From a candidate division WOR-1 bacterium RIFOXYB2_FULL_48_7 (GTDB lineage Bacteria > Margulisbacteria > WOR-1 > O2-12-FULL-45-9 > XYB2-FULL-48-7), in contig MEUF01000034.1 of assembly GCA_001771615.1 (NCBI GenBank), positions 1 through 10,812 on the forward strand: a stretch of 10,812 bases of DNA. The letters run 5' to 3'. This document shows, piece by piece, positions 1 through 6,281 of this stretch; position 1 is the stretch's first letter, and every line of letters starts with the position of its first letter. A program made the translations under genes and the position numbers. The notes beneath the pieces are model-generated. The model was not told the origin of the DNA. It saw nothing but the letters and a program-made list of their open reading frames with translations, and made no database searches.

Positions 1-1
1 C

Positions 2-154
2 GAGCTGGTTAATTATCGCCTGCGGGCGGCAATTGCCGAGCTGCAGGTGATGGAAAAATACGATTATATCGTGGTTAATGACAAGGTCGAGTCAGCAGCC
101 GAGAAGATAAAAGCGATTATTAATGTTGAAAAAGAAAGGACGTTGTTAAATTGA
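2..154 (+). CDS. gmk: Guanylate kinase, C-terminal fragment (5' end outside window)
   Basis: Reading frame 2 is open from the window edge to TGA at 152-154 and gives the last 50 residues of a protein. The segment with KYDYIVVNDKVESAAEKI matches the conserved C-terminal part of guanylate kinase, where YDYxVVND precedes a final helix. The enzyme phosphorylates GMP to GDP with ATP in the cytoplasm. The P-loop and GMP-binding parts lie upstream of the window and cannot be checked. The identification is supported by rpoZ immediately downstream, a pairing found in very many bacteria. Its stop overlaps the TTG start of rpoZ (TTGA), so the two are probably translationally coupled. Confidence 0.85.
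   Translation, partial: ELVNYRLRAAIAELQVMEKYDYIVVNDKVESAAEKIKAIINVEKERTLLN
135..140 (+). promoter_or_regulatory. Ribosome binding site for rpoZ (TTG start)
   Basis: AAAGGA lies 10 nt before the TTG at 151. No ATG or GTG in this frame is close, and the omega sequence homology begins right after this codon. The site therefore supports TTG as the real start. Confidence 0.55.
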
Positions 155-480
155 ACGAAATAAATATTGATAACTTATTAAGCAAGGCAAAAAACAAATT
201 TTTATTGGTCAACGCCGCGGCCAGCCGGGCTAAACAGGTGGCGGACGGTTCCCTGCCGTATATCGACAATTTTGATCCCACCAACCCGGTGATCACCGCC
301 CTAAGGGAGATTGCCGGCGGTAAAATTGGTATCAAGGTTCTGACCGGGCCGGAGAGCAAGGCCAAGGAAATTATCCTCCCCACTTTGGATGACGAAGATT
401 CCCGGCCGTCTGCGCTGGTGAGGTTGGCTAAAGGTAAAAAGGCCGCCGCTCCTGTCCGAAAAAAAGAAAAAAAGAAATAA
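151..480 (+). CDS. rpoZ: DNA-directed RNA polymerase subunit omega
   Basis: This 109-residue protein carries the omega signature near its N-terminus: AAASRAKQVADG at about residues 23-34, preceded by a short helix (NIDNLLSKAKNKFLLV), and the NPVITALREIAGGKI segment at about 45-59. Omega binds the beta' C-terminal region and helps assembly and stability of RNA polymerase. The tail is very basic and Lys-rich (ends KKEKKK), a common feature of low-complexity omega C-termini. The start is TTG, overlapping the gmk stop by four nucleotides and served by an AAAGGA ribosome binding site. Length is at the upper end of the usual 60-110 residues. Downstream comes a 69-bp gap with a hairpin before coaBC. 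Confidence 0.92.
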   Translation: MNEINIDNLLSKAKNKFLLVNAAASRAKQVADGSLPYIDNFDPTNPVITALREIAGGKIGIKVLTGPESKAKEIILPTLDDEDSRPSALVRLAKGKKAAAPVRKKEKKK

Positions 481-500
481 TCAGCGGCCAATAGCAACCA

Positions 501-540
501 ATGGAACCGGCAACAAAGTTGCGGTTCCATTTTGCCTTTC
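501..540 (+). terminator. Strong hairpin between rpoZ and coaBC, possible terminator or attenuator
   Basis: ATGGAACCG at 501-509 pairs perfectly with CGGTTCCAT at 522-530. The stem continues, after a one-base bulge (G510), with CAAC (511-514) against GTTG (518-521), closing on an AAA loop. The 3' arm runs directly into TTTTGCCTTT, a T-rich but interrupted tract. This fits an intrinsic terminator of moderate quality, or an attenuator or processing site that lowers expression beyond rpoZ. I see no separate promoter for coaBC after it, which argues for partial rather than complete termination. Confidence 0.5.
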
Positions 541-547
541 AGGAGAG
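541..547 (+). promoter_or_regulatory. Ribosome binding site for coaBC
   Basis: AGGAGAG stands just before the ATG at 550, slightly close to it. It favours ATG 550 over the in-frame TTG at 532, which has no such site and lies directly after the hairpin. Confidence 0.6.
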
Positions 548-549
548 TT

Positions 550-1725
550 ATGTTAAAAGGGAAAACTATCATTGTTGGTGTAACTGGCGGGATTGCCGCT
601 TATAAAACGGCTATGCTGGTTTCCCGACTAAAAGCCTGGGGGGCCGATGTTTGGGTGGTAATGACCGCAGCCGCTACCAAATTGATTGGGCCGCTGACTT
701 TTCGTACCCTAACCGGTAATCCGGTGGTTTATGACCTCTTTTCTCAAGAAGATATTCATACGCCGGTGCCGCACATTTCTTTGGCTGATAGAGCGGATTT
801 GGTCATTATTGCGCCTTGTACGGCCAATATGATCGGCAAACTGGCTAATGGCCTGGCCGATGATCCACTTTCAACTATTGTAATGGCCTGCCAGGCGCCA
901 AAAATTATTGCTCCAGCCATGAACTGCAACATGTGGCGAAATCCCCTGGTGCAGGGAAATGTTGGCAAATTAAAAGCCCTGAATTGGGAGTGTATCGGCC
1001 CGGTTGAAGGAAAGTTGGCTTGCGGTGTTGAAGATATCGGACGAATGGCAGAGCCGGAAGAAATTCTAGAGCGGACGCTCGCCCTGATCGGGAGCAAGCA
1101 GGACCTGAAAGGGAAACATATCTTAATCACGGCTGGCGGGACGCAAGAAACAATTGATCCGGTCCGTTTCATTGCCAATCGCTCTTCTGGTAAGATGGGT
1201 TATGCTATTGCGGCTAATGCTCGGGAGCGCGGCGCCGAAGTAACGCTGATCTCGGCCAATGTTGACCTGCCGGCGCCGCTCGACCTTAAGCCGATCAAGG
1301 TGGCAACTGCCGACCAAATGCTGGCCTCGGTGGAGGCCGCCCTGCAAAAAGCTGACGTAGTGGTCATGGCCGCAGCGGTTGCGGACTATAAGTACCATGC
1401 GGCAAAATCAAAAATTAAGAAATCAAATCAGAAACTCAAATTAGCTCTGACCCCCACCAGCGACATTTTGCAAAGGGTAACCAGCGCTACTGGTCGGGCA
1501 GGTAAAACAATTGTCGGCTTTGCCCTTGAAACCGACAATTTAATCGCCAATGCCAGGAAGAAACTGAAAGAAAAGGATTTGGACCTGATAGTTGCTAATG
1601 ATCCTACCACTTTCGGGAGTGATTCGGCTAAAGTGGTTTTAATTAATAAGCTGGGGAAACAGCGGCCGCTGCCCCGAGCCAGTAAAAGTGTTGTGGCCAG
1701 GGAGATATTAAATGCCATCTTATGA
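550..1725 (+). CDS. coaBC: Bifunctional phosphopantothenoylcysteine decarboxylase / phosphopantothenate–cysteine ligase
   Basis: The 391-residue protein performs two successive steps of coenzyme A synthesis: CTP-dependent ligation of 4'-phosphopantothenate to cysteine (CoaB), then FMN-dependent decarboxylation (CoaC). The N-terminal flavoprotein half (about 1-180) shows GVTGGIAAYK, catalytic His75 (PHISLADRADL), the PAMN motif with Asn125, and Cys158 in LACGVEDIGRM. The C-terminal ligase half (about 188-391) shows ITAGGTQETIDPVRFIAN with Asn210, RSSGKMG, AAAVADYK and the KIKK lysines near 288-291. These positions match those known for E. coli Dfp, so both activities should be intact. The ATG at 550 has an AGGAGAG ribosome binding site. 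The 3' end overlaps the next gene by 14 nt. Confidence 0.96.
   Translation: MLKGKTIIVGVTGGIAAYKTAMLVSRLKAWGADVWVVMTAAATKLIGPLTFRTLTGNPVVYDLFSQEDIHTPVPHISLADRADLVIIAPCTANMIGKLANGLADDPLSTIVMACQAPKIIAPAMNCNMWRNPLVQGNVGKLKALNWECIGPVEGKLACGVEDIGRMAEPEEILERTLALIGSKQDLKGKHILITAGGTQETIDPVRFIANRSSGKMGYAIAANARERGAEVTLISANVDLPAPLDLKPIKVATADQMLASVEAALQKADVVVMAAAVADYKYHAAKSKIKKSNQKLKLALTPTSDILQRVTSATGRAGKTIVGFALETDNLIANARKKLKEKDLDLIVANDPTTFGSDSAKVVLINKLGKQRPLPRASKSVVAREILNAIL
1699..1704 (+). promoter_or_regulatory. Ribosome binding site for the zinc-ribbon gene
   Basis: AGGGAG, inside the end of coaBC, is 7 nt upstream of the ATG at 1712 and supports a start overlapping the coaBC coding region. Confidence 0.55.
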
Positions 1726-1939
1726 TTATAAATGCGGCCAATGTGCCGCCAGGTTTGAAGCCAGCCATAGCATGTCTGGGAAGCCGGCAGATTTAAAATG
1801 TCCCAAATGCGGGGCCACCGAGCTGCAACGAATCTTTAATACTTTTGCCCGACTCGGTGGCGGAATTGAGGTGGCGGGCCAGACAGCAAAGTCAGGCTGT
1901 GCCAGTTGCAGCAGCGGTTCTTGTTCGAGTTGTCACTAG
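1712..1939 (+). CDS. FmdB-family small zinc-ribbon protein
   Basis: This 75-residue protein begins MPSYDYKCGQCAARFE, the typical opening of the FmdB/CxxC_CxxC_SSSS regulatory-type zinc ribbon. Two CxxC knuckles (Cys8/11 and Cys30/33) would bind one zinc ion, and QRIFNTFA follows as in the family. The tail after about residue 60 is rich in Ser, Gly and Cys and has two more CxxC pairs (Cys63/66 and Cys71/74). The precise role of the family is not established; the name comes from a proposed regulator of formamidase genes. The gene starts inside coaBC with a clear AGGGAG site and stops one nucleotide before the priA start, so it belongs to the same transcript. Confidence 0.85.
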   Translation: MPSYDYKCGQCAARFEASHSMSGKPADLKCPKCGATELQRIFNTFARLGGGIEVAGQTAKSGCASCSSGSCSSCH

Positions 1940-1940
1940 A

Positions 1941-3866
1941 ATGTTTGCTGAAGTTGTTTTAACCAAAACCTCCTCATTTCTTGATAAAACCTATGATTAT
2001 TCTATTCCAGCCACTTTGTTGCCGAGCGTCAAAATCGGCATCAAGGTCGAGATCCCTTTTGGAAAAAGGACCACCCAGGGTTATGTTGTTGGCCTAAAAG
2101 AGGAATCTAGTGTTCCCGGGATCAAAGCCATCCTTAGAATAGTTGATGAAACGGTTTTGTTTGGCCCAAATGTTGTTAGTATTGCCCGCTGGTTGGCCGA
2201 TTATTATCATGCCTTTTTCCTCCGTGCTCTAAATTTGTTTCTTCCCCCTAAAGGCAAAGCGCCAATAACCAAGAACCAAATATCAAGCAATTATCAACCA
2301 CCAAAATTCCAATTAACTCAAGAACAGACGGCCGCCTTAAATACAATCTTCCGGGCAATAGACGAGAATAGGCCAGAGGTATTTTTGCTTCATGGCGTGA
2401 CGGGGTCGGGAAAGACGGAGGTTTATCTGCGGGCGGTGGAACATCTTTTGCTTCAAGGGAAGAGCGCGATAACCTTGGAGCCGGAAATCGGGATGACGCC
2501 GCAACTGATTGAACGTTTTCAGGAGAGATTTGGCGACAATTGTGTGGTGTTGCATAGCCATTTGACGCTAAAAGAACGTCGGGCCGCCTGGTGGCGGGTG
2601 GCGGCAGGGCAAGGAAAGATAGTTTTGGGAACGCGCCTGGCCTTGTTTGCGCCGGTCAAAAATCTTGGGCTAATTGTCATCGACGAGGAATACGAAAATA
2701 GTTATAAATCCGACATGAGCCCGCGCTATAACACCAGGGATGTTGCGCAGAAGTTTGGCGTGCCGGTCGTGCTTGGTTCGGCGACTCCGGCGGTAGAAAC
2801 TTATTACCTGGCCGACATGGGCAAATATCACAAGCTGGTGCTTTCCCATCGGATCGACCATCGGCCGCTGCCGCCAGTGACGGTTGTCGACATGCGGCGT
2901 GAGCTGGCACAAAAAAACTTCAGCATGCTGTCGTCGGAATTGCGGGACTCGCTGCAGGAAACGCTGGCTCGCGGGGAACAAGCGGTTCTGTTTATCAATA
3001 AACGGGGTTATTACACTTTTGTCATGTGCCGCGAATGCGGAAAAACCTTGGAATGTCCCCATTGTGCCGCCTCGTTAATATATTCTTCACAGGCTGCCGC
3101 TTTGGCCTGTAATTATTGCGGTTATTCGATTAAACAACCGCCGCTTTGCCCAAATTGTCAGAGCTCGCTTTTAAAGTTCTTTGGCGGCGGGACACAAAAG
3201 CTTGAAGACGAGATAAATAAATTATTTCCCCAGGCTAGAATATTGCGGGTGGACCAGGATTCGGTCAAGCAGCGGGGGAGCCACGAGGCAATATTTCACA
3301 AATTCAGCCGTGGCGAGGCAGATATTTTACTGGGCACCCAGATGGTCACCAAAGGACTGGACCTGCCCAAGGTAACATTGGTTGGGGTGGTGGCGGCTGA
3401 CGGGGCACTGTATCAGCCGGACTTTCGGGCGGCGGAGAGGACTTTTCAGTTGATCACCCAGGTAGCCGGGCGAGCTGGGCGACATCATCTTCCCGGGAAG
3501 GTGATAGTTCAGAGCTATAATCCCAGCCATTATGCGATTATAGCCGCGGCGAAACATGATTATCAACAGTTTTATCAACAGGAGATCGAACAGCGTCGGG
3601 AAATGATTTACCCACCTTTTACCAATCTAATTAGCATTATTGTCGAGGCGGCCAGCAAAAAAGCGGGCTTTGAATTTGCGCAAGATTTGGCCCGGGGGAT
3701 TCAAGGGACGGTCCTGGGCCCGATCCCGGCCACGATTGCGCGGGCACGGGGCAAATGGCGCTTTCAGATTTTGCTGAAAGGGGTAGACCCATTGGGTCTG
3801 CAGCTGCCAGTTCCGCCAACAGGGATAAATATTTCTTTAGACGTTGACCCAGCCAGCCTGGCTTAA
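1941..3866 (+). CDS. priA: Primosomal replication restart helicase PriA, short form
   Basis: PriA recognises stalled forks and reloads the replicative helicase. Seen here: N-terminal 3'-end-binding domain (about 1-100), Walker A GVTGSGKT (152-159), motif II DEEY (248-251), LGSATP (278-283), eight zinc-binding cysteines in four pairs (363/366, 372/375, 390/393, 403/406), GTQMVTKG (465-472), motif VI QVAGRAGR (507-514), YPPF (557-560) and a C-terminal domain. At 641 residues it is about 90 shorter than E. coli PriA (732). The loss falls between residues about 100 and 127, where the winged-helix domain should be. Motif II has Tyr where family members have His, and RYHxRD is RYNTRD. The start at ATG 1941 is chosen because family homology begins there; no Shine-Dalgarno is visible, so coupling to the preceding gene (TAG-A-ATG) is likely. 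The 3' end overlaps the convergent kinase gene by 30 nt. Confidence 0.94.
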   Translation: MFAEVVLTKTSSFLDKTYDYSIPATLLPSVKIGIKVEIPFGKRTTQGYVVGLKEESSVPGIKAILRIVDETVLFGPNVVSIARWLADYYHAFFLRALNLFLPPKGKAPITKNQISSNYQPPKFQLTQEQTAALNTIFRAIDENRPEVFLLHGVTGSGKTEVYLRAVEHLLLQGKSAITLEPEIGMTPQLIERFQERFGDNCVVLHSHLTLKERRAAWWRVAAGQGKIVLGTRLALFAPVKNLGLIVIDEEYENSYKSDMSPRYNTRDVAQKFGVPVVLGSATPAVETYYLADMGKYHKLVLSHRIDHRPLPPVTVVDMRRELAQKNFSMLSSELRDSLQETLARGEQAVLFINKRGYYTFVMCRECGKTLECPHCAASLIYSSQAAALACNYCGYSIKQPPLCPNCQSSLLKFFGGGTQKLEDEINKLFPQARILRVDQDSVKQRGSHEAIFHKFSRGEADILLGTQMVTKGLDLPKVTLVGVVAADGALYQPDFRAAERTFQLITQVAGRAGRHHLPGKVIVQSYNPSHYAIIAAAKHDYQQFYQQEIEQRREMIYPPFTNLISIIVEAASKKAGFEFAQDLARGIQGTVLGPIPATIARARGKWRFQILLKGVDPLGLQLPVPPTGINISLDVDPASLA

Positions 3867-4640
3867 ATCAGCCCTGACTTGAGTAATCTGGCTGGCGGGC
3901 TCTTCAGGAAAACGGTGCAGCAGTTCCAATTGGTCATCTTGGTAAATTGCCAGCTGCCAGGGAAAGGCAAAATAATCAATTGCTGTCTCTAAATAATGAA
4001 GGTAACAGGCGGTAATCCTGGCATGGAACAGCGGGCTGGTGACAGGGTCATAACTTCTGGTTTGAGCCTTATATTGGAATTGGCCTTGGCGGATTGTTTC
4101 CGGACGCCAGAGAAAAATCCCGCCGCTAAAAAGCTCGGTGCACAGCAAAGGGTGAAGGCTATAAACACCTTCCAGGATTATAAAGTTAATTGCGCCGCCC
4201 GAGAAGGTATAGGTCTTTTCCCCATCAAACTGTCCACGATTATAGAGCCCTTTGACGGTCACCTCCCCGCCCAGATATAGCGCCCGTAGGCTTAGCAGGG
4301 TCCGCTCCAGTTTTTCCATGTCGTACCAGAATTTGACGCTTAAGTATTTTTCCGGAGAGAGCGCGGTTAGTTCTTCAGCGGATAAGGTTTTTTGTCCGAC
4401 ACGCAGGAAATCGTCTGTTTTAAGTACAACCGCTTTCATCGGCAAATAGGCGGCCGAAGAGGCATTGTTGATGTAGGCGGCTAACTCTCTGGCCAGGGTG
4501 CTTTTGCCGGTTGAAGGGAGCCCGTCAATGGCAATAATGGCCGGACAACCTAAATATGGTCGAGGGGGATTGGCGGCACAGGCCCGGAGAATAATCTGGT
4601 CAAAGGTTCGGGAGAGCGAAGTGGTACTTAATACCCTCAT
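3837..4640 (-). CDS. Uridine-kinase/phosphoribulokinase-like P-loop kinase
   Basis: The 267-residue protein has a Walker A loop GLPSTGKS at 40-47 followed by TLARELA, a KTDDFL segment at 74-79 where uridine kinases carry the catalytic aspartate (DDF), YNR at 133-135, and IILEGVYSL at 154-162, matching the VLEGI strand of the uridine kinase/PRK fold. This makes it a small-molecule kinase using ATP; the substrate (nucleoside, riboside or other sugar-like alcohol) cannot be read from sequence. The N-terminal 33 residues have no recognisable motif. Its ATG overlaps the stop of the L,D-transpeptidase gene (ATGA) with no Shine-Dalgarno, implying translational coupling. The 3' end overlaps priA by 30 nt in convergent orientation. 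Confidence 0.7.
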   Translation of the reverse strand: MRVLSTTSLSRTFDQIILRACAANPPRPYLGCPAIIAIDGLPSTGKSTLARELAAYINNASSAAYLPMKAVVLKTDDFLRVGQKTLSAEELTALSPEKYLSVKFWYDMEKLERTLLSLRALYLGGEVTVKGLYNRGQFDGEKTYTFSGGAINFIILEGVYSLHPLLCTELFSGGIFLWRPETIRQGQFQYKAQTRSYDPVTSPLFHARITACYLHYLETAIDYFAFPWQLAIYQDDQLELLHRFPEEPASQITQVRADLSQAGWVNV

Positions 4641-5197
4641 GGCATAATCAATACCGGGGTTTGGACATCAACTTTAGCAAATAGATATTTTATTACCCGG
4701 TTTTCCACTGCGACGCATCCTCTGGTGTCGTCCTTTTGGGTCACAACCTCAATATTTGGGTCCAATTTTTCCAGGTTTTCATAATAACCAGCCAGGTGGG
4801 TCGGGCCGCTATGAATGCCGTATGCCCCGGGGATACTTAAGTGCAGAAATCGGATATAGCGGCTGTTGAGGTTTTTGCTGTCGATGGCCATTTCGCCTTC
4901 CGGAGTGCGATAAAACCGACCAGCCAGTGAGACCTTAACCGGAAAACTATAGAGATAACCATTCCAGTAATCATTCTTAACCACCTGACCATTCTGGCAA
5001 TAAAACAGGAGATGGTCTTTTTTGCTGACAACGATGACATCCTGATTACGATAGCGGCTGGCAAACTCCATCACCCGTTGTTTGAGATAGAGTAGGGTGA
5101 CTTCATCCTTGCCAAAGGTGGGGTTATGCAGCCGCCCGGCAAAGGCCACCAGGCCTAATATGGCAAAAAGGGTAATAATTATTACTTGCTTACGCAT
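4637..5197 (-). CDS. Membrane-anchored or secreted L,D-transpeptidase (YkuD domain)
   Basis: The 186-residue protein starts with a basic MRKQ and a hydrophobic stretch (about 5-20) ending AFA-G, which could be a signal peptide or an anchor. Motifs of the YkuD fold follow: a short strand with VIVVSKKDHLLFYCQNG, FYRTPEGEMAI at 95-105, the YGIHSG block with His129, and TRGCVAV with catalytic Cys161 about 30 residues later (the usual family form is S/T-H/R/K/S-GC). Such enzymes use the cysteine to form 3-3 cross-links between diaminopimelate residues of peptidoglycan, or to attach proteins to it, outside the cytoplasmic membrane. The ATG at 5197 is preferred over GTG at 5233, which would place 12 polar residues before the signal sequence. 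The gene is divergent from rlmN and coupled to the downstream kinase. Confidence 0.85.
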   Translation of the reverse strand: MRKQVIIITLFAILGLVAFAGRLHNPTFGKDEVTLLYLKQRVMEFASRYRNQDVIVVSKKDHLLFYCQNGQVVKNDYWNGYLYSFPVKVSLAGRFYRTPEGEMAIDSKNLNSRYIRFLHLSIPGAYGIHSGPTHLAGYYENLEKLDPNIEVVTQKDDTRGCVAVENRVIKYLFAKVDVQTPVLIMP

Positions 5198-5203
5198 CTT
5201 TAA

Positions 5204-5212
5204 TTTATCGCA
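5204..5212 (-). promoter_or_regulatory. Possible extended -10 element for the L,D-transpeptidase gene
   Basis: On the minus strand TGC-GATAAA is followed by only six bases (TTAAAG) and the ATG at 5197. GTGAAA 18 nt upstream of the hexamer (5228-5233) is a four-of-six match to a -35 box. The element is weak, but its spacing to the ATG equals that of the rlmN element on the other strand. Confidence 0.3.
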
Positions 5213-5256
5213 AAAAATAGCCGATAATTTCACTTTAATCGGGGATGAAATCCACG

Positions 5257-5262
5257 TATAAT
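5257..5262 (+). promoter_or_regulatory. Perfect -10 hexamer (TATAAT) immediately before rlmN
   Basis: TATAAT is followed by six bases (AAAGTA) and the ATG at 5269. Transcription normally begins about 7 nt past the hexamer, which would put the first base at the A of this ATG and give a leaderless message. A weak -35 (TTTAAT, 5234-5239) lies 17 nt upstream. The gap between the divergent genes is about 70 bp, so promoters for both directions must overlap here. Confidence 0.5.
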
Positions 5263-5268
5263 AAAGTA

Positions 5269-6267
5269 ATGGATGACTTAAGAGGGAAAAGCCTCAAAGA
5301 ATTATTAAACATATTTGCGCAACTGCAATTGCCGCAGTATAAGGCTAAGGAAACTTTCCGGCAGATTCATCATGGCCTTAAGGGGACCATTGACCAAATT
5401 TCTATTTTAAAAAAAGAAGAACGGGCCCTTTTGGCCGAAAAATATCAGCTTGACCAGCCGCAGGTAATTAAGCACCAGCATGAGGGGGAGACTGAAAAAA
5501 TAGCCTTCAAATTATCTGATAACCTGGTGATTGAAAGTGTTTTGATGCAATATGAGGGGGAGAGAAATACGGTTTGTGTCTCTTCCCAGGTCGGTTGTCC
5601 GGTGGCTTGCCAGTTTTGTGCTACCGGGCAAATGGGTTTTAAGAGAAATCTGACTGTCGGGGAAATATTGTCTCAAATTTATTATTTTGCCACCAAACAT
5701 AAAATTTCCAACGTCGTTTTCATGGGCATGGGGGAACCGTTGCTCAATTATAAAAATGTCATGAAAGCAATTGGTATCCTGAACCAGGAGTTGGGGCAGA
5801 ATATTGCTAAACGTAAAATTGTCATCTCCACCATCGGCATTACAGAGGGGATAAAGAAATTGATGACAGAGACCGGACAGCTTCGCTTGGCCTGGTCGCT
5901 GGTCGCTTCTTTTGACCATTTGCGAAAAGAATTGATCGGCATGAAAAACCTCCCCTCGATCTCCAGTATCGTCCGGGCGATCCACGATTACCAGCAAAAG
6001 ACCAAGCGTCGAGTGACCATCGAATATGTGTTGCTTAAGGGGATCAATGATGGGCCAGAGGCGATCAATGAATTGGCCGAAATCACCCGAAAGATTGACA
6101 GCCATGTCAATATTATTCCTTACAACGAGGTTGCTGGCGGCAGGTTCTCAAGCGGGGATGCGGAAAGAATATATGAGAAATTAAAACGCCGACGGGTGAA
6201 TGTCACCACTCGGCAAAGCTTGGGCAAAAAGATTTCTGCTGCTTGCGGCCAGTTAACCACAAAGTGA
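5269..6267 (+). CDS. rlmN: Dual-specificity 23S rRNA (A2503-C2) / tRNA (A37-C2) methyltransferase
   Basis: This radical SAM enzyme methylates C2 of A2503 in 23S rRNA and, in many bacteria, A37 in some tRNAs. With ATG 5269 it has 332 residues. It shows the iron-sulfur motif CxxxCxxC (Cys110, 114, 117) inside CVSSQVGCPVACQFC, the preceding conserved Cys103, the GMGEPLLNY SAM-binding segment at 153-161, and the methyl-carrying cysteine Cys326 in SAACGQL. TIEYVLLKGIND and IIPYN also fit. One oddity: the usual SLHA reads SLVA (residues 210-213). An in-frame ATG at 5245 would add eight residues (MKSTYNKV) but lies upstream of a TATAAT box, so I prefer 5269. The stop overlaps the putative promoter of def. 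Confidence 0.95.
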   Translation: MDDLRGKSLKELLNIFAQLQLPQYKAKETFRQIHHGLKGTIDQISILKKEERALLAEKYQLDQPQVIKHQHEGETEKIAFKLSDNLVIESVLMQYEGERNTVCVSSQVGCPVACQFCATGQMGFKRNLTVGEILSQIYYFATKHKISNVVFMGMGEPLLNYKNVMKAIGILNQELGQNIAKRKIVISTIGITEGIKKLMTETGQLRLAWSLVASFDHLRKELIGMKNLPSISSIVRAIHDYQQKTKRRVTIEYVLLKGINDGPEAINELAEITRKIDSHVNIIPYNEVAGGRFSSGDAERIYEKLKRRRVNVTTRQSLGKKISAACGQLTTK

Positions 6268-6273
6268 TATAAT
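6265..6273 (+). promoter_or_regulatory. Extended -10 promoter element for def, overlapping the rlmN stop
   Basis: TGA-TATAAT combines the extended TGn motif with a perfect -10 hexamer; the TGA is also the stop codon of rlmN. Eight bases separate it from the first ATG at 6282. TTGCGG (6243-6248) is a poorly spaced -35 candidate, but extended -10 promoters often work without one. No Shine-Dalgarno is present, so the transcript would be leaderless or nearly so. Confidence 0.5.
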
Positions 6274-6281
6274 TGATTCAA

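Noticed and set aside
1845..1940. Upstream in-frame start for PriA that adds 32 residues
   Set aside because: This stretch overlaps almost the whole second half of the zinc-ribbon gene in another frame, looks non-native (Arg/Val/Ala-rich) and precedes the family's normal N-terminus, which begins at ATG 1941.
3849..3895. Inverted repeat CCAGCCAG/CTGGCTGG as a bidirectional terminator
   Set aside because: The loop is 31 nt, there is no T-run on either side, and both arms are coding; I keep it only as a remark under the overlap finding.
3996..4280. Plus-strand open frame opposite the kinase gene
   Set aside because: It has no recognisable domain and lies wholly antisense to a kinase with Walker A and EG motifs, so it is a shadow frame.
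5512..6105. Long minus-strand open frame (197 codons) opposite rlmN
   Set aside because: The plus strand encodes RlmN with all its catalytic motifs; the antisense frame has no recognisable motif and no start signals.
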